Origin: CAIQNR01 sp031972475
GTDB taxonomy: Bacteria; Babelota; Babeliae; Babelales; CAIQNR01
Assembly: GCA_031972475.1 (NCBI GenBank)
Contig: DALYEP010000001.1
Location: forward strand, 124,001 to 188,000
Direction: 5' to 3'
Length of the DNA stretch: 64,000 nt
A program made the position numbers and the translations under genes. The notes below the pieces were generated by a model that was given only the letters and a program-made list of their open reading frames with translations, was not told the origin of the DNA and did no database searches. Below, piece after piece: positions 45,540-55,509 of this stretch (position 1 is its first letter; the number at the start of each line of letters is the position of its first letter).

Positions 45540-48110
45540 ATGTCAACAAAACAGACTCCTTTAATGGCACAATATCATGCAATAAAAGTTGATTATCCTG
45601 AATCATTAGTTTTTTTTCAAGTTGGTGATTTTTATGAACTTTTTTTTGATGATGCAAAAAAAGCTGCTCATTTTTTAGGAATAACACTTACCAAACGAGG
45701 GAAAGAAGAAAGATTGGATATTCCTCTTTGTGGTGTTCCTGTGCATACGGTAAAACATTACTTAGGCAAACTTATTAAGGGTGGCTTTAGTATTGTTATC
45801 TGCGATCAACTTGAATCACCTACTCCTGGCAGTTTAGTAAAGCGTGGAGTAACTCAGGTACTTACTCCAGGTACACTTACAGATAGTGCTTTTCTTGATG
45901 AAAAATCTGCTTCTTATATTTTTACCTTTGTTCCAGAAAAAGAAAGATGGGGCCTTTTGTTTGCAGAACTTCTTACTGCGCAATTGTATGCAACAACGTG
46001 TAAAGCTGGTGATAGTAAGGTATTAGAAACAGAACTTGCACGATTTTTCCCCGATGAAATTATTGTAGATGATATTTATCAAAATAATTCAATGGTCAGC
46101 GCTTTAAAAAAAGAGGGGTATTTTACCTCTTTGGTGCATGAAGAGGAAAATAGTTCTTTATGGTTTGATGCGCAATTTGAAGATAAAGTACGCGTTGTTA
46201 TACAACAAAAAGAACAACTTAAAAAAGCATTAGATACGCTTTATAATTATATGTATAAACATCATCCAAATTCAGTTAGCATGTTTAATTCAATTCATTT
46301 TTATGAGCCCGATGATTTTTTAATTCTTGATCAAGCAACTCAGCGTAATTTGGAATTAGTTGCTAATACATATGATGGTTCAAGAAATTATTCATTACTT
46401 TCCGTTCTTGATAAAACAGCAACAGCAACTGGAGCTCGTACTTTAAAAAAATGGTTAGTTCGTCCTCTTATAGATATGACAATGATTAATCACAGACTCG
46501 ATGTTGTTGAATATTTCAAAAATAATTATGTGATACTTCAAGATATAAAAATGGTGTTGCAAAAAGTTGGAGATATAGAACGTGTAGTTGGTCGTATAGC
46601 ACTTGATAGAGCATTGTTGCATGATTATCTTCATCTTTTGCGTGTCTGTTTAGTGCTTACAGATATTCAAGATATTGTGCGTAACCAAAAGCCTTTGTTG
46701 TTACAATATATTTATGAAGCATGTTCTGGATTTGATGGTCTTAAAGATATTTTAAATAGGTCTATTAATGATGATGCTACTTATGATTGGAATATAAAAT
46801 CTGGATATGACACAGCGCTTGATGAACTTCGTTTTTTGATGATCAATAGTAAACAAGCTTTGCTTGATTTAGAAGTTGAAGAACAGAAAAAAACTGGGAT
46901 AAACTCATTAAAAATTCGTTACAATAATTTGTATGGTTATTATATAGAAATAACAAAAGCAAATGCGCATTTAGTTCCTGATCGTTATATACAAAGACAT
47001 TCTCTTGTTGGTAAAGAGCGATATGTTTCTGTGCAATTACAAGAATTAGAGCTTCGTATTACTAGTGCTCAACGTGATGCCCAATATAAAGATCAAGTTT
47101 TATTTAAAGAAGTAACATATGAGGTTCGTCGTTATATAAGTAATCTTAGAAAGCTAGCAACAATGCTTGGGCATCTTGATGTTTTTGCATCATTTGCTAC
47201 GTGTGCATTTGAATATGGTTATGTTCGACCACTTTTACTTACCGATGAGCAGTCTCTTTTTATTGATCAGGGGCGTCATCCTGTTGTTGAGCAGTTAGTT
47301 GGTAGTAATTTTGTTGCTAATAATACTTATTTAACTGAGCTTGAAAGATTATGGATTATTACAGGTCCTAATATGGGTGGTAAATCTACTTATCTTCGGC
47401 AAGTAGCACTTATGAGTATCATTGCACAATGTGGTTCTTTTGTTCCTGCATCATCAGCAAAACTTTCTATTGTTGATAGAATTTTTACACGTATTGGCGC
47501 TGGTGATAATGTTGCATCAGGTAAAAGTACTTTTTTGGTAGAAATGGAAGAGACAGCAGATATTTGTAGATATGCAACCAATAAAAGTTTGGTAATTCTT
47601 GATGAAGTAGGGAGAGGGACAAGTACTCAAGATGGAGTTGCTCTTGCGCAAGCAATTGTTGAATATTTGTATAGTGTGGTAAAAGCTCGTTGTTTGTTTG
47701 CAACTCATTATCATGAATTAACGCACTTATCAACGATGCATCAAGGTATTAAAACCTATTTTACTGTAAGTAAGCAAACAGATAATGGTATTGTTTTTTT
47801 ACATACGCTTGTTCCTGGTATATGCAAAAAAAGTTTTGGTCTTGAAGTTGCAAAGCTTGCTCATTTACCAAATGTTGTAATTCAACGTGCAGAAGAATTA
47901 GTAGCGCATTTTATTGTTATGGAGCATCAAGATAAAACAGTTGATACTTTTCATAATGATAGCACTAAAAAAATTATGCAGTTGCAACAAAAAATAGATT
48001 ATTTAGAGAATCAATTAATTTTATTTAAACAATTGCAATCATGTGATGTTATGGAACTTACTCCTAAAAAAGCATTTGATCTTTTGTGGGAATTAAAAAA
48101 CAATTCATAG
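45540..48110 (+). CDS. mutS: DNA mismatch repair protein MutS
   Basis: The 856-residue mismatch sensor has the N-terminal mismatch-reading FYE (QVGDFYELFFDDA, about residue 31), the connector and lever domains, and the ATPase with Walker A GPNMGGKST (about residue 609), LVILDEVGRGTSTQDG and FATHYHEL. Length matches E. coli MutS (853). No clear Shine-Dalgarno precedes the ATG. mutL is not in the window. Confidence 0.96.
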   Translation: MSTKQTPLMAQYHAIKVDYPESLVFFQVGDFYELFFDDAKKAAHFLGITLTKRGKEERLDIPLCGVPVHTVKHYLGKLIKGGFSIVICDQLESPTPGSLVKRGVTQVLTPGTLTDSAFLDEKSASYIFTFVPEKERWGLLFAELLTAQLYATTCKAGDSKVLETELARFFPDEIIVDDIYQNNSMVSALKKEGYFTSLVHEEENSSLWFDAQFEDKVRVVIQQKEQLKKALDTLYNYMYKHHPNSVSMFNSIHFYEPDDFLILDQATQRNLELVANTYDGSRNYSLLSVLDKTATATGARTLKKWLVRPLIDMTMINHRLDVVEYFKNNYVILQDIKMVLQKVGDIERVVGRIALDRALLHDYLHLLRVCLVLTDIQDIVRNQKPLLLQYIYEACSGFDGLKDILNRSINDDATYDWNIKSGYDTALDELRFLMINSKQALLDLEVEEQKKTGINSLKIRYNNLYGYYIEITKANAHLVPDRYIQRHSLVGKERYVSVQLQELELRITSAQRDAQYKDQVLFKEVTYEVRRYISNLRKLATMLGHLDVFASFATCAFEYGYVRPLLLTDEQSLFIDQGRHPVVEQLVGSNFVANNTYLTELERLWIITGPNMGGKSTYLRQVALMSIIAQCGSFVPASSAKLSIVDRIFTRIGAGDNVASGKSTFLVEMEETADICRYATNKSLVILDEVGRGTSTQDGVALAQAIVEYLYSVVKARCLFATHYHELTHLSTMHQGIKTYFTVSKQTDNGIVFLHTLVPGICKKSFGLEVAKLAHLPNVVIQRAEELVAHFIVMEHQDKTVDTFHNDSTKKIMQLQQKIDYLENQLILFKQLQSCDVMELTPKKAFDLLWELKNNS

Positions 48111-48119
48111 AGTTTATCC

Positions 48120-48251
48120 AAATATTATTTGTTGTACTAATTTTTGCAGAGCCAAAGAAATGCTGCCACTAAGGCTTAAAGGGGTTTGTCATAACCCTTT
48201 TAAAATACGTGCCTTGTTGGTGCTGTCCGCAGAGGACAGCAAATAATATTT
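48120..48251 (+). ncRNA. Candidate structured RNA between mutS and a convergent gene
   Basis: AAATATTATTTG (48120-48131) is the exact complement of CAAATAATATTT (48240-48251). Inside this closing stem are a near-complete 12-bp helix (48164-48175 with 48211-48222), an apical hairpin (AAAGGGGTT with AACCCTTTT around 48178-48202) and a 3' hairpin (GCTGTCC 48222-48228 with GGACAGC 48234-48240). The last shares bases with its neighbours, so alternative folds exist. The rod with a bulge and a 3' hairpin recalls 6S RNA in outline but is shorter; no known RNA family is recognised. It could also be an elaborate terminator. GC content is higher than the surrounding DNA. Confidence 0.45.
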
Positions 48252-48315
48252 TATTTAAAATCAGATACAATTTGTAAAATATAAAAAACTAAAATTAAAT
48301 AGTCATTAACCTCTT

Positions 48316-50103
48316 TTATTGTAAGAAAGCATATTGTTTAAACATACATTCAATAATAATAATTTTTTGTTCAGGAGTAAGGTCGTAACGTTTTAATTCA
48401 CTAATAAATTCAGCGTACGATATTTTGTAACAATCTGATAAAGATGGATAATAACTTTCTAGTTGAGCTATCCAGTAACATTCCATTCCATAATAAAAAG
48501 CAGGAAGATCTGAATTTTTTATATATCTATATTTGTTCAGATGTAATTGAAATTGTAAAAGGTCGTACTTAAGAGGCTCTGCAGATTGCATTGCAGTAAG
48601 TGATCTATATGTATTTGAAAGAGCTTTGTAAGCACCATAAAAAACGAGTCCAGCGGGTATTGCACCAATTAAAATAATAGGAAGTTGGGATTGATAATTA
48701 ATTCTTAAAGCAATAATTTTGTAAAATTGAACATCTAAATCTATAAGATTGATGAAGATTTTAATGAATGGTTCATATGCAATAATGTTAGTTTTTACTG
48801 CTTCGTAATCATTTGATATATCGTTAATAAGTGGTCTGATTTTTGAATAATCGTTTTTTAAATTGTAAAGAATTGTTTTTACATCGTCAGATATATCGGG
48901 AAGATTGGAGAGTATTGCATTAATATTGTTTTCGTTTTTTTGTAATACTTCTTTAAGAGTATGGCTAATAATTATACCATCTTTTCCTATAGCATTCCCT
49001 TTTTCTAAAAGCTCTTTAAGTAAGAGTAACACTTCAGAACTTTGTTTAATCAGTTCTCCCATTCCGGATGATTCAACAACGGTTTTTGTAAAAAGAGATA
49101 AGCCATCGCTTTGATGAGATGTTTCTGTTTGAGGGTTAAGTTTTTTTATTTCTTCTGTAATTGAATCAGTATGATGTTGTAAATTTGGAATATTTGTTGA
49201 TATTCCTTCTAGGTTTGAGCCCATAGCCTCTATTTTTTCTGCTAATTTTTTAGAAAGAGACACACTTTCTGATGGAGTGATGGTTGTTTCTATTGTGGCA
49301 GGTGATGTAAGTGCAAGAGGTGTTGCTTCTTTAAGTGATGTTATTTCAGTGATGATTAAATGATTGATTCTATCGAGAGTGCTTTTTTGTTCTATTGGAT
49401 TTTTTGTTATAAGACTTGTAAGGTCTATCCCATCTTTTTCTATAATTATGCGAATTGTTTCATTTTTTTTGATTTCTTCAGCGATATGTTTAACGCTGTC
49501 TTGATAGTTTTTTTCATTGCTTTCAATATGTTTTTGAGTTGAAGATAGAGTGTTGTAGTATTTTTTTATGTTATCAATAGGCTCTTGGATCTGTTTTTCG
49601 TAAAATAGCGATGATTTTTCTTTTACTTCTGTAATAGATATTTTTTTTGTAAATGTGTAATAAATTATTGCAGCACTTATGCTGGTAAGTGCGTAGATAG
49701 GCCATTTTCGAGATAAATGAGAAGGTATTTTATGAGATAGAATACGTTTTTTTTCTTGTAAGAAATCCTTTTTACTTTTTGATATAATTTGGGAATCTGC
49801 TTCAATACAGAGGTTTCCAAGTATGGTGGCAGATTGATTGATGCTTTCTATAAGCTCATATCTTTTTTCTTCTATTTCTTTGTTCCAATTACGCTTGATG
49901 TGTAAATTAGTAAGATTAGTTAAAAAATGGCTTATTGGGGTATATTGTACATGGGCCCAATAAGATTCGTATTGTTTTGCGAGTTTTATTTTTTTAATGA
50001 GAGCTCTTTTTAGAGCATCTTTTTCTTGATTGGTTGTTTTAATTGAAAAACATGATGTTAGAATTATTAGTAAAAATAAAGCTCTATTTTTTTTAAAATA
50101 CAT
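48316..50103 (-). CDS. Large exported/membrane coiled-coil protein
   Basis: A 595-residue protein with a signal peptide or lipoprotein-like N-terminus (LFLLIILTSCFSIKTT), a transmembrane segment near 140-160 (WPIYALTSISAAIIYYTF), a long helical region with Lys/Glu/Asn and repeated Ile/Leu heptads (about 165-460), and a second hydrophobic segment near 480-500 (LPIILIGAIPAGLVFYGAY). The C-terminal 90 residues look globular. It is convergent with mutS. No known family; in outline it resembles the protein at 40182. Confidence 0.7.
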   Translation of the reverse strand: MYFKKNRALFLLIILTSCFSIKTTNQEKDALKRALIKKIKLAKQYESYWAHVQYTPISHFLTNLTNLHIKRNWNKEIEEKRYELIESINQSATILGNLCIEADSQIISKSKKDFLQEKKRILSHKIPSHLSRKWPIYALTSISAAIIYYTFTKKISITEVKEKSSLFYEKQIQEPIDNIKKYYNTLSSTQKHIESNEKNYQDSVKHIAEEIKKNETIRIIIEKDGIDLTSLITKNPIEQKSTLDRINHLIITEITSLKEATPLALTSPATIETTITPSESVSLSKKLAEKIEAMGSNLEGISTNIPNLQHHTDSITEEIKKLNPQTETSHQSDGLSLFTKTVVESSGMGELIKQSSEVLLLLKELLEKGNAIGKDGIIISHTLKEVLQKNENNINAILSNLPDISDDVKTILYNLKNDYSKIRPLINDISNDYEAVKTNIIAYEPFIKIFINLIDLDVQFYKIIALRINYQSQLPIILIGAIPAGLVFYGAYKALSNTYRSLTAMQSAEPLKYDLLQFQLHLNKYRYIKNSDLPAFYYGMECYWIAQLESYYPSLSDCYKISYAEFISELKRYDLTPEQKIIIIECMFKQYAFLQ

Positions 50104-50283
50104 AATATCTATACCTTCATAAGCTTAAAAATCATTTTAAAGCTCCATTTTTATAACTATACAGTGTATATAAATTTTTTTTTCAGGCAAAAGGACCGCT
50201 GTTTTAGGTATTAATATATTAAAACAAGCTTATTTTTTCTTTTGAGTTTAAAATAAAAAGTAGAAGACAGATAATTAAAAGCC

Positions 50284-50292
50284 TGGTATAAT
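50284..50292 (+). promoter_or_regulatory. Extended -10 promoter of rplU
   Basis: TGGTATAAT matches the extended -10 consensus (TG, one base, TATAAT) about 50 bases before the rplU start. No good -35 is seen, as is usual for this class. Confidence 0.65.
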
Positions 50293-50343
50293 AAGGGTTC
50301 TTAAAGGTTAAATGTATTCTCATCATAATTAAGGTTTAATAGC

Positions 50344-50679
50344 ATGGCACACGTAACTGAGTTCGAGCGATACGCTATATTTTCAACTGGCGGTAAGCAA
50401 TATCAAGCAATTGAAGGGCTAACTGTTCAAATTGAAAAGCTTGAAGGACAAGATGGGGACATCGTTGAATTTTCAGATGTTCTGTTCCGCAAGATCGGTG
50501 AAGGTCAATTTGAAATTGGTCAACCGACACTCAAGGGTGCAATTAAGGCTGTGATCTTAAAGCAGGTTAAAGGTCCTAAAGTGACTATTTTCCGCTTTAG
50601 ACGTCGTAATAAATATCGCGTTAAAAAAGGTCATAGACAATTGCATACAGTAGTACGTATTCAAACAATTGGTGGATAA
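50344..50679 (+). CDS. rplU: 50S ribosomal protein L21
   Basis: The 111-residue L21 has a typical IFSTGGKQYQAIEG start and the basic VTIFRFRRRNKYRVKKGHRQ block that contacts 23S rRNA. rpmA (L27), its usual partner, is not next; a terminator follows. The N-terminal MAHVTEFER is a few residues longer than usual. Confidence 0.96.
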   Translation: MAHVTEFERYAIFSTGGKQYQAIEGLTVQIEKLEGQDGDIVEFSDVLFRKIGEGQFEIGQPTLKGAIKAVILKQVKGPKVTIFRFRRRNKYRVKKGHRQLHTVVRIQTIGG

Positions 50680-50734
50680 CATCATTTTGTTTGCCTGATT
50701 TTTATAGAAAAATTAAGGTATACGCTTAAAAATT

Positions 50735-50765
50735 AAAAGAACACTTGCATAAGTGTTCTTTTTTT
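50735..50765 (+). terminator. Intrinsic terminator of rplU
   Basis: AAGAACACTT pairs with AAGTGTTCTT around GCAT, followed by five T. Confidence 0.92.
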
Positions 50766-50858
50766 ATATCTGTAAAATTTGCGCCGCGCCTGTTTTTTTT
50801 ATATACTATAATTGAATATATTTTATGGATGTTATGGTTAAAAAAATGTGAGGTTGAA

Positions 50859-51299
50859 ATGGCTGTTAAAAATGTAATCCGATATGGCATTTTTTTGGTG
50901 TATGGATTTTCTTCTGTAATTGCAAATTCAAATAGAGAAATATTATGTAAACTACATAATGCAAAAGTTATTACGAGTGATCAGTTGGGAGAATGGAGAA
51001 GATCATCTTTAAGTAGTGGTTATCCTTCTGTTTATATAGTAACAGGTCGGGTTCCTTGTAATGCTATGGAAAACTCAGATTGTATTAAAGAATTTATTGA
51101 GATTTTGACGAAAGAAGAGAGAATTTTGAGAGCTCTGAATTTTGTTACAAATGAATATGATTTTTTGATTGAACAAAGATCTCGTCTTGCAGGTTGGAAA
51201 AAAAGTTTGAAGCCTAATTCTAGGCTTAATTTTCTTATTGATCAAAAAATTAATGAAATAGATAAAAGTCTTTCTTGTAAAAAGACTTCTACTTTATAA
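50859..51299 (+). CDS. Exported protein of unknown function
   Basis: A 146-residue protein; the ATG at 50859 starts a signal peptide (MAVKNVIRYGIFLVYGFSSV) and follows GAGG, while the frame back to 50745 overlaps the rplU terminator. The mature part is helical, with four Cys and basic C-terminus. Not recognised. Confidence 0.6.
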   Translation: MAVKNVIRYGIFLVYGFSSVIANSNREILCKLHNAKVITSDQLGEWRRSSLSSGYPSVYIVTGRVPCNAMENSDCIKEFIEILTKEERILRALNFVTNEYDFLIEQRSRLAGWKKSLKPNSRLNFLIDQKINEIDKSLSCKKTSTL

Positions 51300-51312
51300 A
51301 GTATTATTTTAC

Positions 51313-51963
51313 TTACTCAGATAATTTGTAAATTTTTCGTAAATCTTGTTCTTTACCACCAAATAAGAGCATGTCACCTTCTTGAATAATGTATTTAGAA
51401 CTTACAGGAATAAAGTCTTCGTTTGCCATGCGGGCAACGCAACGTACATTATAATTTTTGTGTAGGCTTAGTTGGTCAAGCGATTTGCCCACAAAGCTTT
51501 CTGGTGCTTCTATTTGTCCAATAAAGAAGTTTGGCGTTATATGAAAAAAATGTTCAGTAAAAGGAGAGCTGAGCCGTTCTGCAAGAGTAACTCCAATTTC
51601 TTGTTCTGGTATTACTGTTTCATCGGCTCCTATTAGTGTTACAATTTCTTCATGAATTTCATTAATAGAGCGTGTAATTACTTTTTTAACATTAAGACGC
51701 TGCTTAAGAAGTGCAGTAATTAAAATTGATTGAGCAAAATTTTCTCCAGTTGCAACAATCACCAAATCCATTTGTTCAATTCCAACTGATCGTAATGCTG
51801 TTTCATCTGTTACGCGCATACATACTGCTTGAGTTACGTAATCTTTTATAGAAGCGATAATTAAATCATTGCTATCAATTGCAAGTACTTCAATTCCTCT
51901 TGAATTTAATGTTGTTGCAACATTGTAGCCAAATCTTCCAAGTCCTATGACACATACTTTCAT
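51313..51963 (-). CDS. ktrA: Potassium uptake regulatory subunit (KtrA/TrkA)
   Basis: The 216-residue RCK protein gates the KtrB channel in response to nucleotides. The Rossmann motif VIGLGRFGYNVA is at residues 5-16, with the acidic VLAIDSN at the end of the second strand; a TrkA-C domain follows (EAPESFVGKSLDQL, about 150-216). It lies 14 bases after ktrB on the same strand. Confidence 0.93.
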   Translation of the reverse strand: MKVCVIGLGRFGYNVATTLNSRGIEVLAIDSNDLIIASIKDYVTQAVCMRVTDETALRSVGIEQMDLVIVATGENFAQSILITALLKQRLNVKKVITRSINEIHEEIVTLIGADETVIPEQEIGVTLAERLSSPFTEHFFHITPNFFIGQIEAPESFVGKSLDQLSLHKNYNVRCVARMANEDFIPVSSKYIIQEGDMLLFGGKEQDLRKIYKLSE

Positions 51964-51977
51964 ATTTATATATTCCT

Positions 51978-53309
51978 TTAAGTTATCATTATTCGTTCTT
52001 CTGGATAGCTGTAATCTGCTTGTTCTTTTCGTTTGCTAATTGCAAGCAGAAGGCATATTACACCAATTCTTCCAACAAGCATGGTAAGACTAATGATTAT
52101 TTTTCCAACATTTGAAAGACTTTCAGTAATTCCTGTAGATGCTCCTAATGTAGAAAATGCAGAAACTGTTTCAAAAATAATATCAATAAAAGGGAGTCCT
52201 CGATCTGAAATAAGTAATAAAAGAATGACTCCAATAATCCATAACAAACTCAGTATAATGATAGAAAGTGCTCTGTAGATTTGATCGGTCATTATTTTTC
52301 TACCTTTTATTTCTACCGAATGTTTACTCATAATAACGGTATGAATAACAGCAATTATGAGTGCTGTTGTTGTAAGTTTAATACCACTTCCTGTTGATCC
52401 TGGTGCAGCTCCAATAAAGGCATTAATCATAATAGTTAAGATTGATGCATTTTGTAGATCGTTAATATACACATTTAAAAAACCACCACTTCTGCAACTA
52501 ATAGCCATAAAAAATGAATTGAGCCATTGCATTGGAACGCTTAAGTCTGCAAGGGTATTTGATTTTTCAAGTATCCAAAAAAGAATCGTATTAATTAATG
52601 TAAAGATTCCATAATAATGTAATACAATTCGTGTTTGTAGTGAAAGTTGGGTTTTTCTTATGTCAAAATAGTTACGTAATTTTTTAAAAATTTCTTTCCA
52701 TGAAATAAATCCAAATCCTCCAACAAACATAAGAATACAAAATGAAATAAGCATTGTTGGGTTTCTAGTAAATGGAACCATATTGTTTGGAAAAAGCGTT
52801 AATCCTGTGTTGCAAAATGCTGATATAGAATGGAATATTGAATAAAAAATTGCTGTGGTTAAAGGGTATAAATTTTTAATTGAAAAAAATATAAGAATTG
52901 CTCCTATTATTTCAAAGAAAAAAGTCATTCCAATAATAAATAATATAATTCTACGGGTATCTTTCCATGATTCAAGATCAAGCATTTCTCCTGCTACAAC
53001 TTGTGTTGCAAGACCAAGATTAACAAATAAGGATACAACAAAAAGACTTAAAGTAACTAATCCAAGTCCTCCAATCTGGAGTAAGATCATAATAATTACA
53101 AGTCCAAAGTTTGAAAATGATTCAATAGGAATTGTTAAAAGTCCTGTAACGCATGTACAAGATGTTGCAGTAAAAAAGAGATCAATGATTGGAATTTCTT
53201 TAATTCGTGCAATGGGAAGAGAAAGTGCTAATGTGCCTGCAAAGATGGTAAGCATTATAGAAAACAAAATGGTTCTACTTGGTGAAAAAATATGAATTCT
53301 TTTTTGCAT
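51978..53309 (-). CDS. ktrB: Potassium channel subunit (KtrB/TrkH)
   Basis: The 443-residue membrane protein is the ion-translocating subunit of a Ktr-type K+ uptake system. Four pore-loop repeats are present, with filter-like segments TCTCVTGL, SAFCNTGLT, SCRSGGF and SAFSTLGAST. With KtrA it forms the complete system. It lies 27 bases after the DedA-like gene. Confidence 0.93.
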   Translation of the reverse strand: MQKRIHIFSPSRTILFSIMLTIFAGTLALSLPIARIKEIPIIDLFFTATSCTCVTGLLTIPIESFSNFGLVIIMILLQIGGLGLVTLSLFVVSLFVNLGLATQVVAGEMLDLESWKDTRRIILFIIGMTFFFEIIGAILIFFSIKNLYPLTTAIFYSIFHSISAFCNTGLTLFPNNMVPFTRNPTMLISFCILMFVGGFGFISWKEIFKKLRNYFDIRKTQLSLQTRIVLHYYGIFTLINTILFWILEKSNTLADLSVPMQWLNSFFMAISCRSGGFLNVYINDLQNASILTIMINAFIGAAPGSTGSGIKLTTTALIIAVIHTVIMSKHSVEIKGRKIMTDQIYRALSIIILSLLWIIGVILLLLISDRGLPFIDIIFETVSAFSTLGASTGITESLSNVGKIIISLTMLVGRIGVICLLLAISKRKEQADYSYPEERIMIT

Positions 53310-53336
53310 AAAATTGTGTCCCTAAATTATTAAAAA

Positions 53337-53933
53337 TTATTTAAAAACTAATACAGTTAGTATAACCAAAATTAAGAAGGTTAAAACAAGAGTATTAAAG
53401 TTTTCATCAATAAATTTTTTAACGACTTTTCCCCATTGATGAACTATTGCAGCTACTAAATAGAATCGTGCGCCTCGTGCAATATAAGAACAAATTATAA
53501 AAGGTATTAATGGAAGCCTGCAAAATCCAGCAGTTAAAGTAACTGCTTTAAAAGGAATAGGTGTAAATCCCGCAATAAGAACAGCCCAGTTTTGGTAAAG
53601 TTTGTATTGATTACATAAATAATCGAATGTTTCTTGAGAAGTAAAAAGATTAATTAAGTGTTCTCCTATTAAATGCCAAATAAACATTCCTATGTAATAG
53701 GCGCATACTCCACCAATGACTGATGCAATTGTAGCAATTGTTGCGTAATAAAAACTTTTACGAGGTTTTTCTACGCAAAAAAGTATAAGAAGTGGGTCTG
53801 CAGGGAAAAAAAAGATTGCTTCTATGAAAAAAAATCCAGCCAAAATTGGAACTCCAAAAGGAGAGTTAACAAACGACCCCATCCAGTCATAAAGTTCTCT
53901 TATTTTAGATGATATCCATCGTATGCTATTCAT
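53337..53933 (-). CDS. DedA/YqaA-family membrane protein (VTT domain)
   Basis: The 198-residue protein has five or so spans and the SNARE-associated/VTT signature around AGFTPIPFKAVTLTAGF, and FPADPLLILF near the N-terminus. DedA proteins move lipid carriers or affect membrane homeostasis in other bacteria. It sits between glyS and ktrB in one minus-strand run. Confidence 0.8.
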   Translation of the reverse strand: MNSIRWISSKIRELYDWMGSFVNSPFGVPILAGFFFIEAIFFFPADPLLILFCVEKPRKSFYYATIATIASVIGGVCAYYIGMFIWHLIGEHLINLFTSQETFDYLCNQYKLYQNWAVLIAGFTPIPFKAVTLTAGFCRLPLIPFIICSYIARGARFYLVAAIVHQWGKVVKKFIDENFNTLVLTFLILVILTVLVFK

Positions 53934-53960
53934 TTTTTCTTCCTTATTTTTTTAAAAAAA

Positions 53961-55274
53961 TTATTTCCAGTTCTTAAGTGTCATTGTAATGTAGTCATTA
54001 AGATGTGTAAGAGCGATACGTTCTTGTTTGGTTGTATCTCTATTTCTTACGGTAACACAACCATCTTCTTGCGATTGAAAATCATAGGTTATGCATAAAG
54101 GAGTGCCAATTTCATCTTGGCGTCGGTAACGTTTACCAATCGATCCAGATTCATCTAAGTCTACAGACATACCAGTTGATTTATAGTGTTCATATAACGC
54201 TAATGTAGGTTCAGAAAGTTTATTTGTTAGCGGCATAAATGCAATAGTGATTGGTGCAATAGTAGGATGTAGTGCAAGTACTATTCTTTTTTCTCCATCA
54301 ATTTCATCTTCGCGATATGCGTCAAACAGAAGTGTTAAGAACAGTCGGTCAGTTCCTACAGAGCATTCAACAACATGAGGAATATAAGATGTACGACTTT
54401 CTTCATCAAATACCGCAAGTTCTTTGCCAGAATGAGTGCTATGTTGAGATAGATCAAAGTTTCCGCGATATGCAATACCTTCAAGCTCTTTCCATCCAAA
54501 AGGGAAATGATATTCAACATCAGAGCAATTTTTAGAATAATGTGCGAGTTCGTCTTTTTCATGCGCTCTGATTCTTATTTTTTCCATGCAAATGCCAATT
54601 GATTTGTAAAAATCTAAGCGATGCTGAATCCAAAAATCAAAAGTAGATTGTGCATCTTCTTCTTTGCAAAACCATTCAATTTCCATTTGTTCAAATTCGC
54701 GCATTCTAAATAAAAATTGTTTTGGAGTTATTTCATTTCTGAAAGATTTTCCTATTTGTGCAATTCCAAAAGGGATTTTAACACGTGAGGTAGTAATAAC
54801 ATTTTTAAAATTTACAAAAAGAGCTTGTGCTGTTTCTGGACGTAAATAAGCAATAGAAGATCCATCTTCCATTGCGCCAAGTTGAGTTTTAAACATCATG
54901 TTAAAAGCTCTGATATCTGTCCAATCATTTTTGCCACATACGGGGCATCCTTTTGAAAGGTCAAATTCATCTGCTCTAAATCTTCGTTTGCATGCTTTGC
55001 AGTCTATCATAGGGTCATGAAAGCCAGCAACGTGGCCTGAAGCTTTCCAAATTGCTTCTGGACCTAAAAGAGCCCCTTCCATATGGACAATTTTCCCAAA
55101 TTTATTTTCTAATGAACGAGTCCAATTCTGACGAATGTTTTTTTTCATTAACGTGCCTAAATGGCCAAATTCATAAATTCCGTTAATTCCGCCATAAATT
55201 TCTGCTGATGAATACACAAAGCCGCGACGTTTGCATAGTGCAACGAGCGTTTCAAGGGTTACAGGTGTTTGCAT
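53961..55274 (-). CDS. glyS: Glycyl-tRNA synthetase, homodimeric type
   Basis: The 437-residue class II synthetase belongs to the single-chain type that is also found in archaea and eukaryotes, not the tetrameric GlyQ/GlyS of E. coli. Signatures: RRGFVYSSAEIYGGINGIYEFGHLG, CKACKRRF...CPVCG zinc site, YLRPETAQALFVNF (motif 2 region), RMREFEQMEIEWF and a C-terminal anticodon domain (VLALHPTIAPI). First gene of the glyS-dedA-ktrB-ktrA run. Confidence 0.95.
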   Translation of the reverse strand: MQTPVTLETLVALCKRRGFVYSSAEIYGGINGIYEFGHLGTLMKKNIRQNWTRSLENKFGKIVHMEGALLGPEAIWKASGHVAGFHDPMIDCKACKRRFRADEFDLSKGCPVCGKNDWTDIRAFNMMFKTQLGAMEDGSSIAYLRPETAQALFVNFKNVITTSRVKIPFGIAQIGKSFRNEITPKQFLFRMREFEQMEIEWFCKEEDAQSTFDFWIQHRLDFYKSIGICMEKIRIRAHEKDELAHYSKNCSDVEYHFPFGWKELEGIAYRGNFDLSQHSTHSGKELAVFDEESRTSYIPHVVECSVGTDRLFLTLLFDAYREDEIDGEKRIVLALHPTIAPITIAFMPLTNKLSEPTLALYEHYKSTGMSVDLDESGSIGKRYRRQDEIGTPLCITYDFQSQEDGCVTVRNRDTTKQERIALTHLNDYITMTLKNWK

Positions 55275-55509
55275 TGGTTTATACCTTTTGCTTTTGATAG
55301 TTCTTCCATAGTTAATTTTTTATTAGCATACCAGAACTATTGGTTATCTTTAAAATTTGTTTTTTTAGATGTGTAGATACCGTATCTTTTAAGGCATTAA
55401 TGTTTTTTGAATAGTAATTATTTTGCAATACAATTTTTTCCTTTGTATATATGATGTAGATACATATTTAGAAATAAAAAAAAGAGTTAAGAAAGGATAG
55501 CCATCTATT
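55275..55509. other. 235-bp divergent gap
   Basis: The gap between glyS and the protease gene holds no open frame or structured element that I can see; it must carry both promoters. AAGAAAGGAT near 55489 is the ribosome binding site of the protease gene. Confidence 0.4.

Noticed and set aside
48120..48251. SRP 4.5S RNA, tmRNA or RNase P RNA
   Set aside because: The conserved SRP tetraloop domain, tmRNA tag frame and RNase P core motifs are not present.
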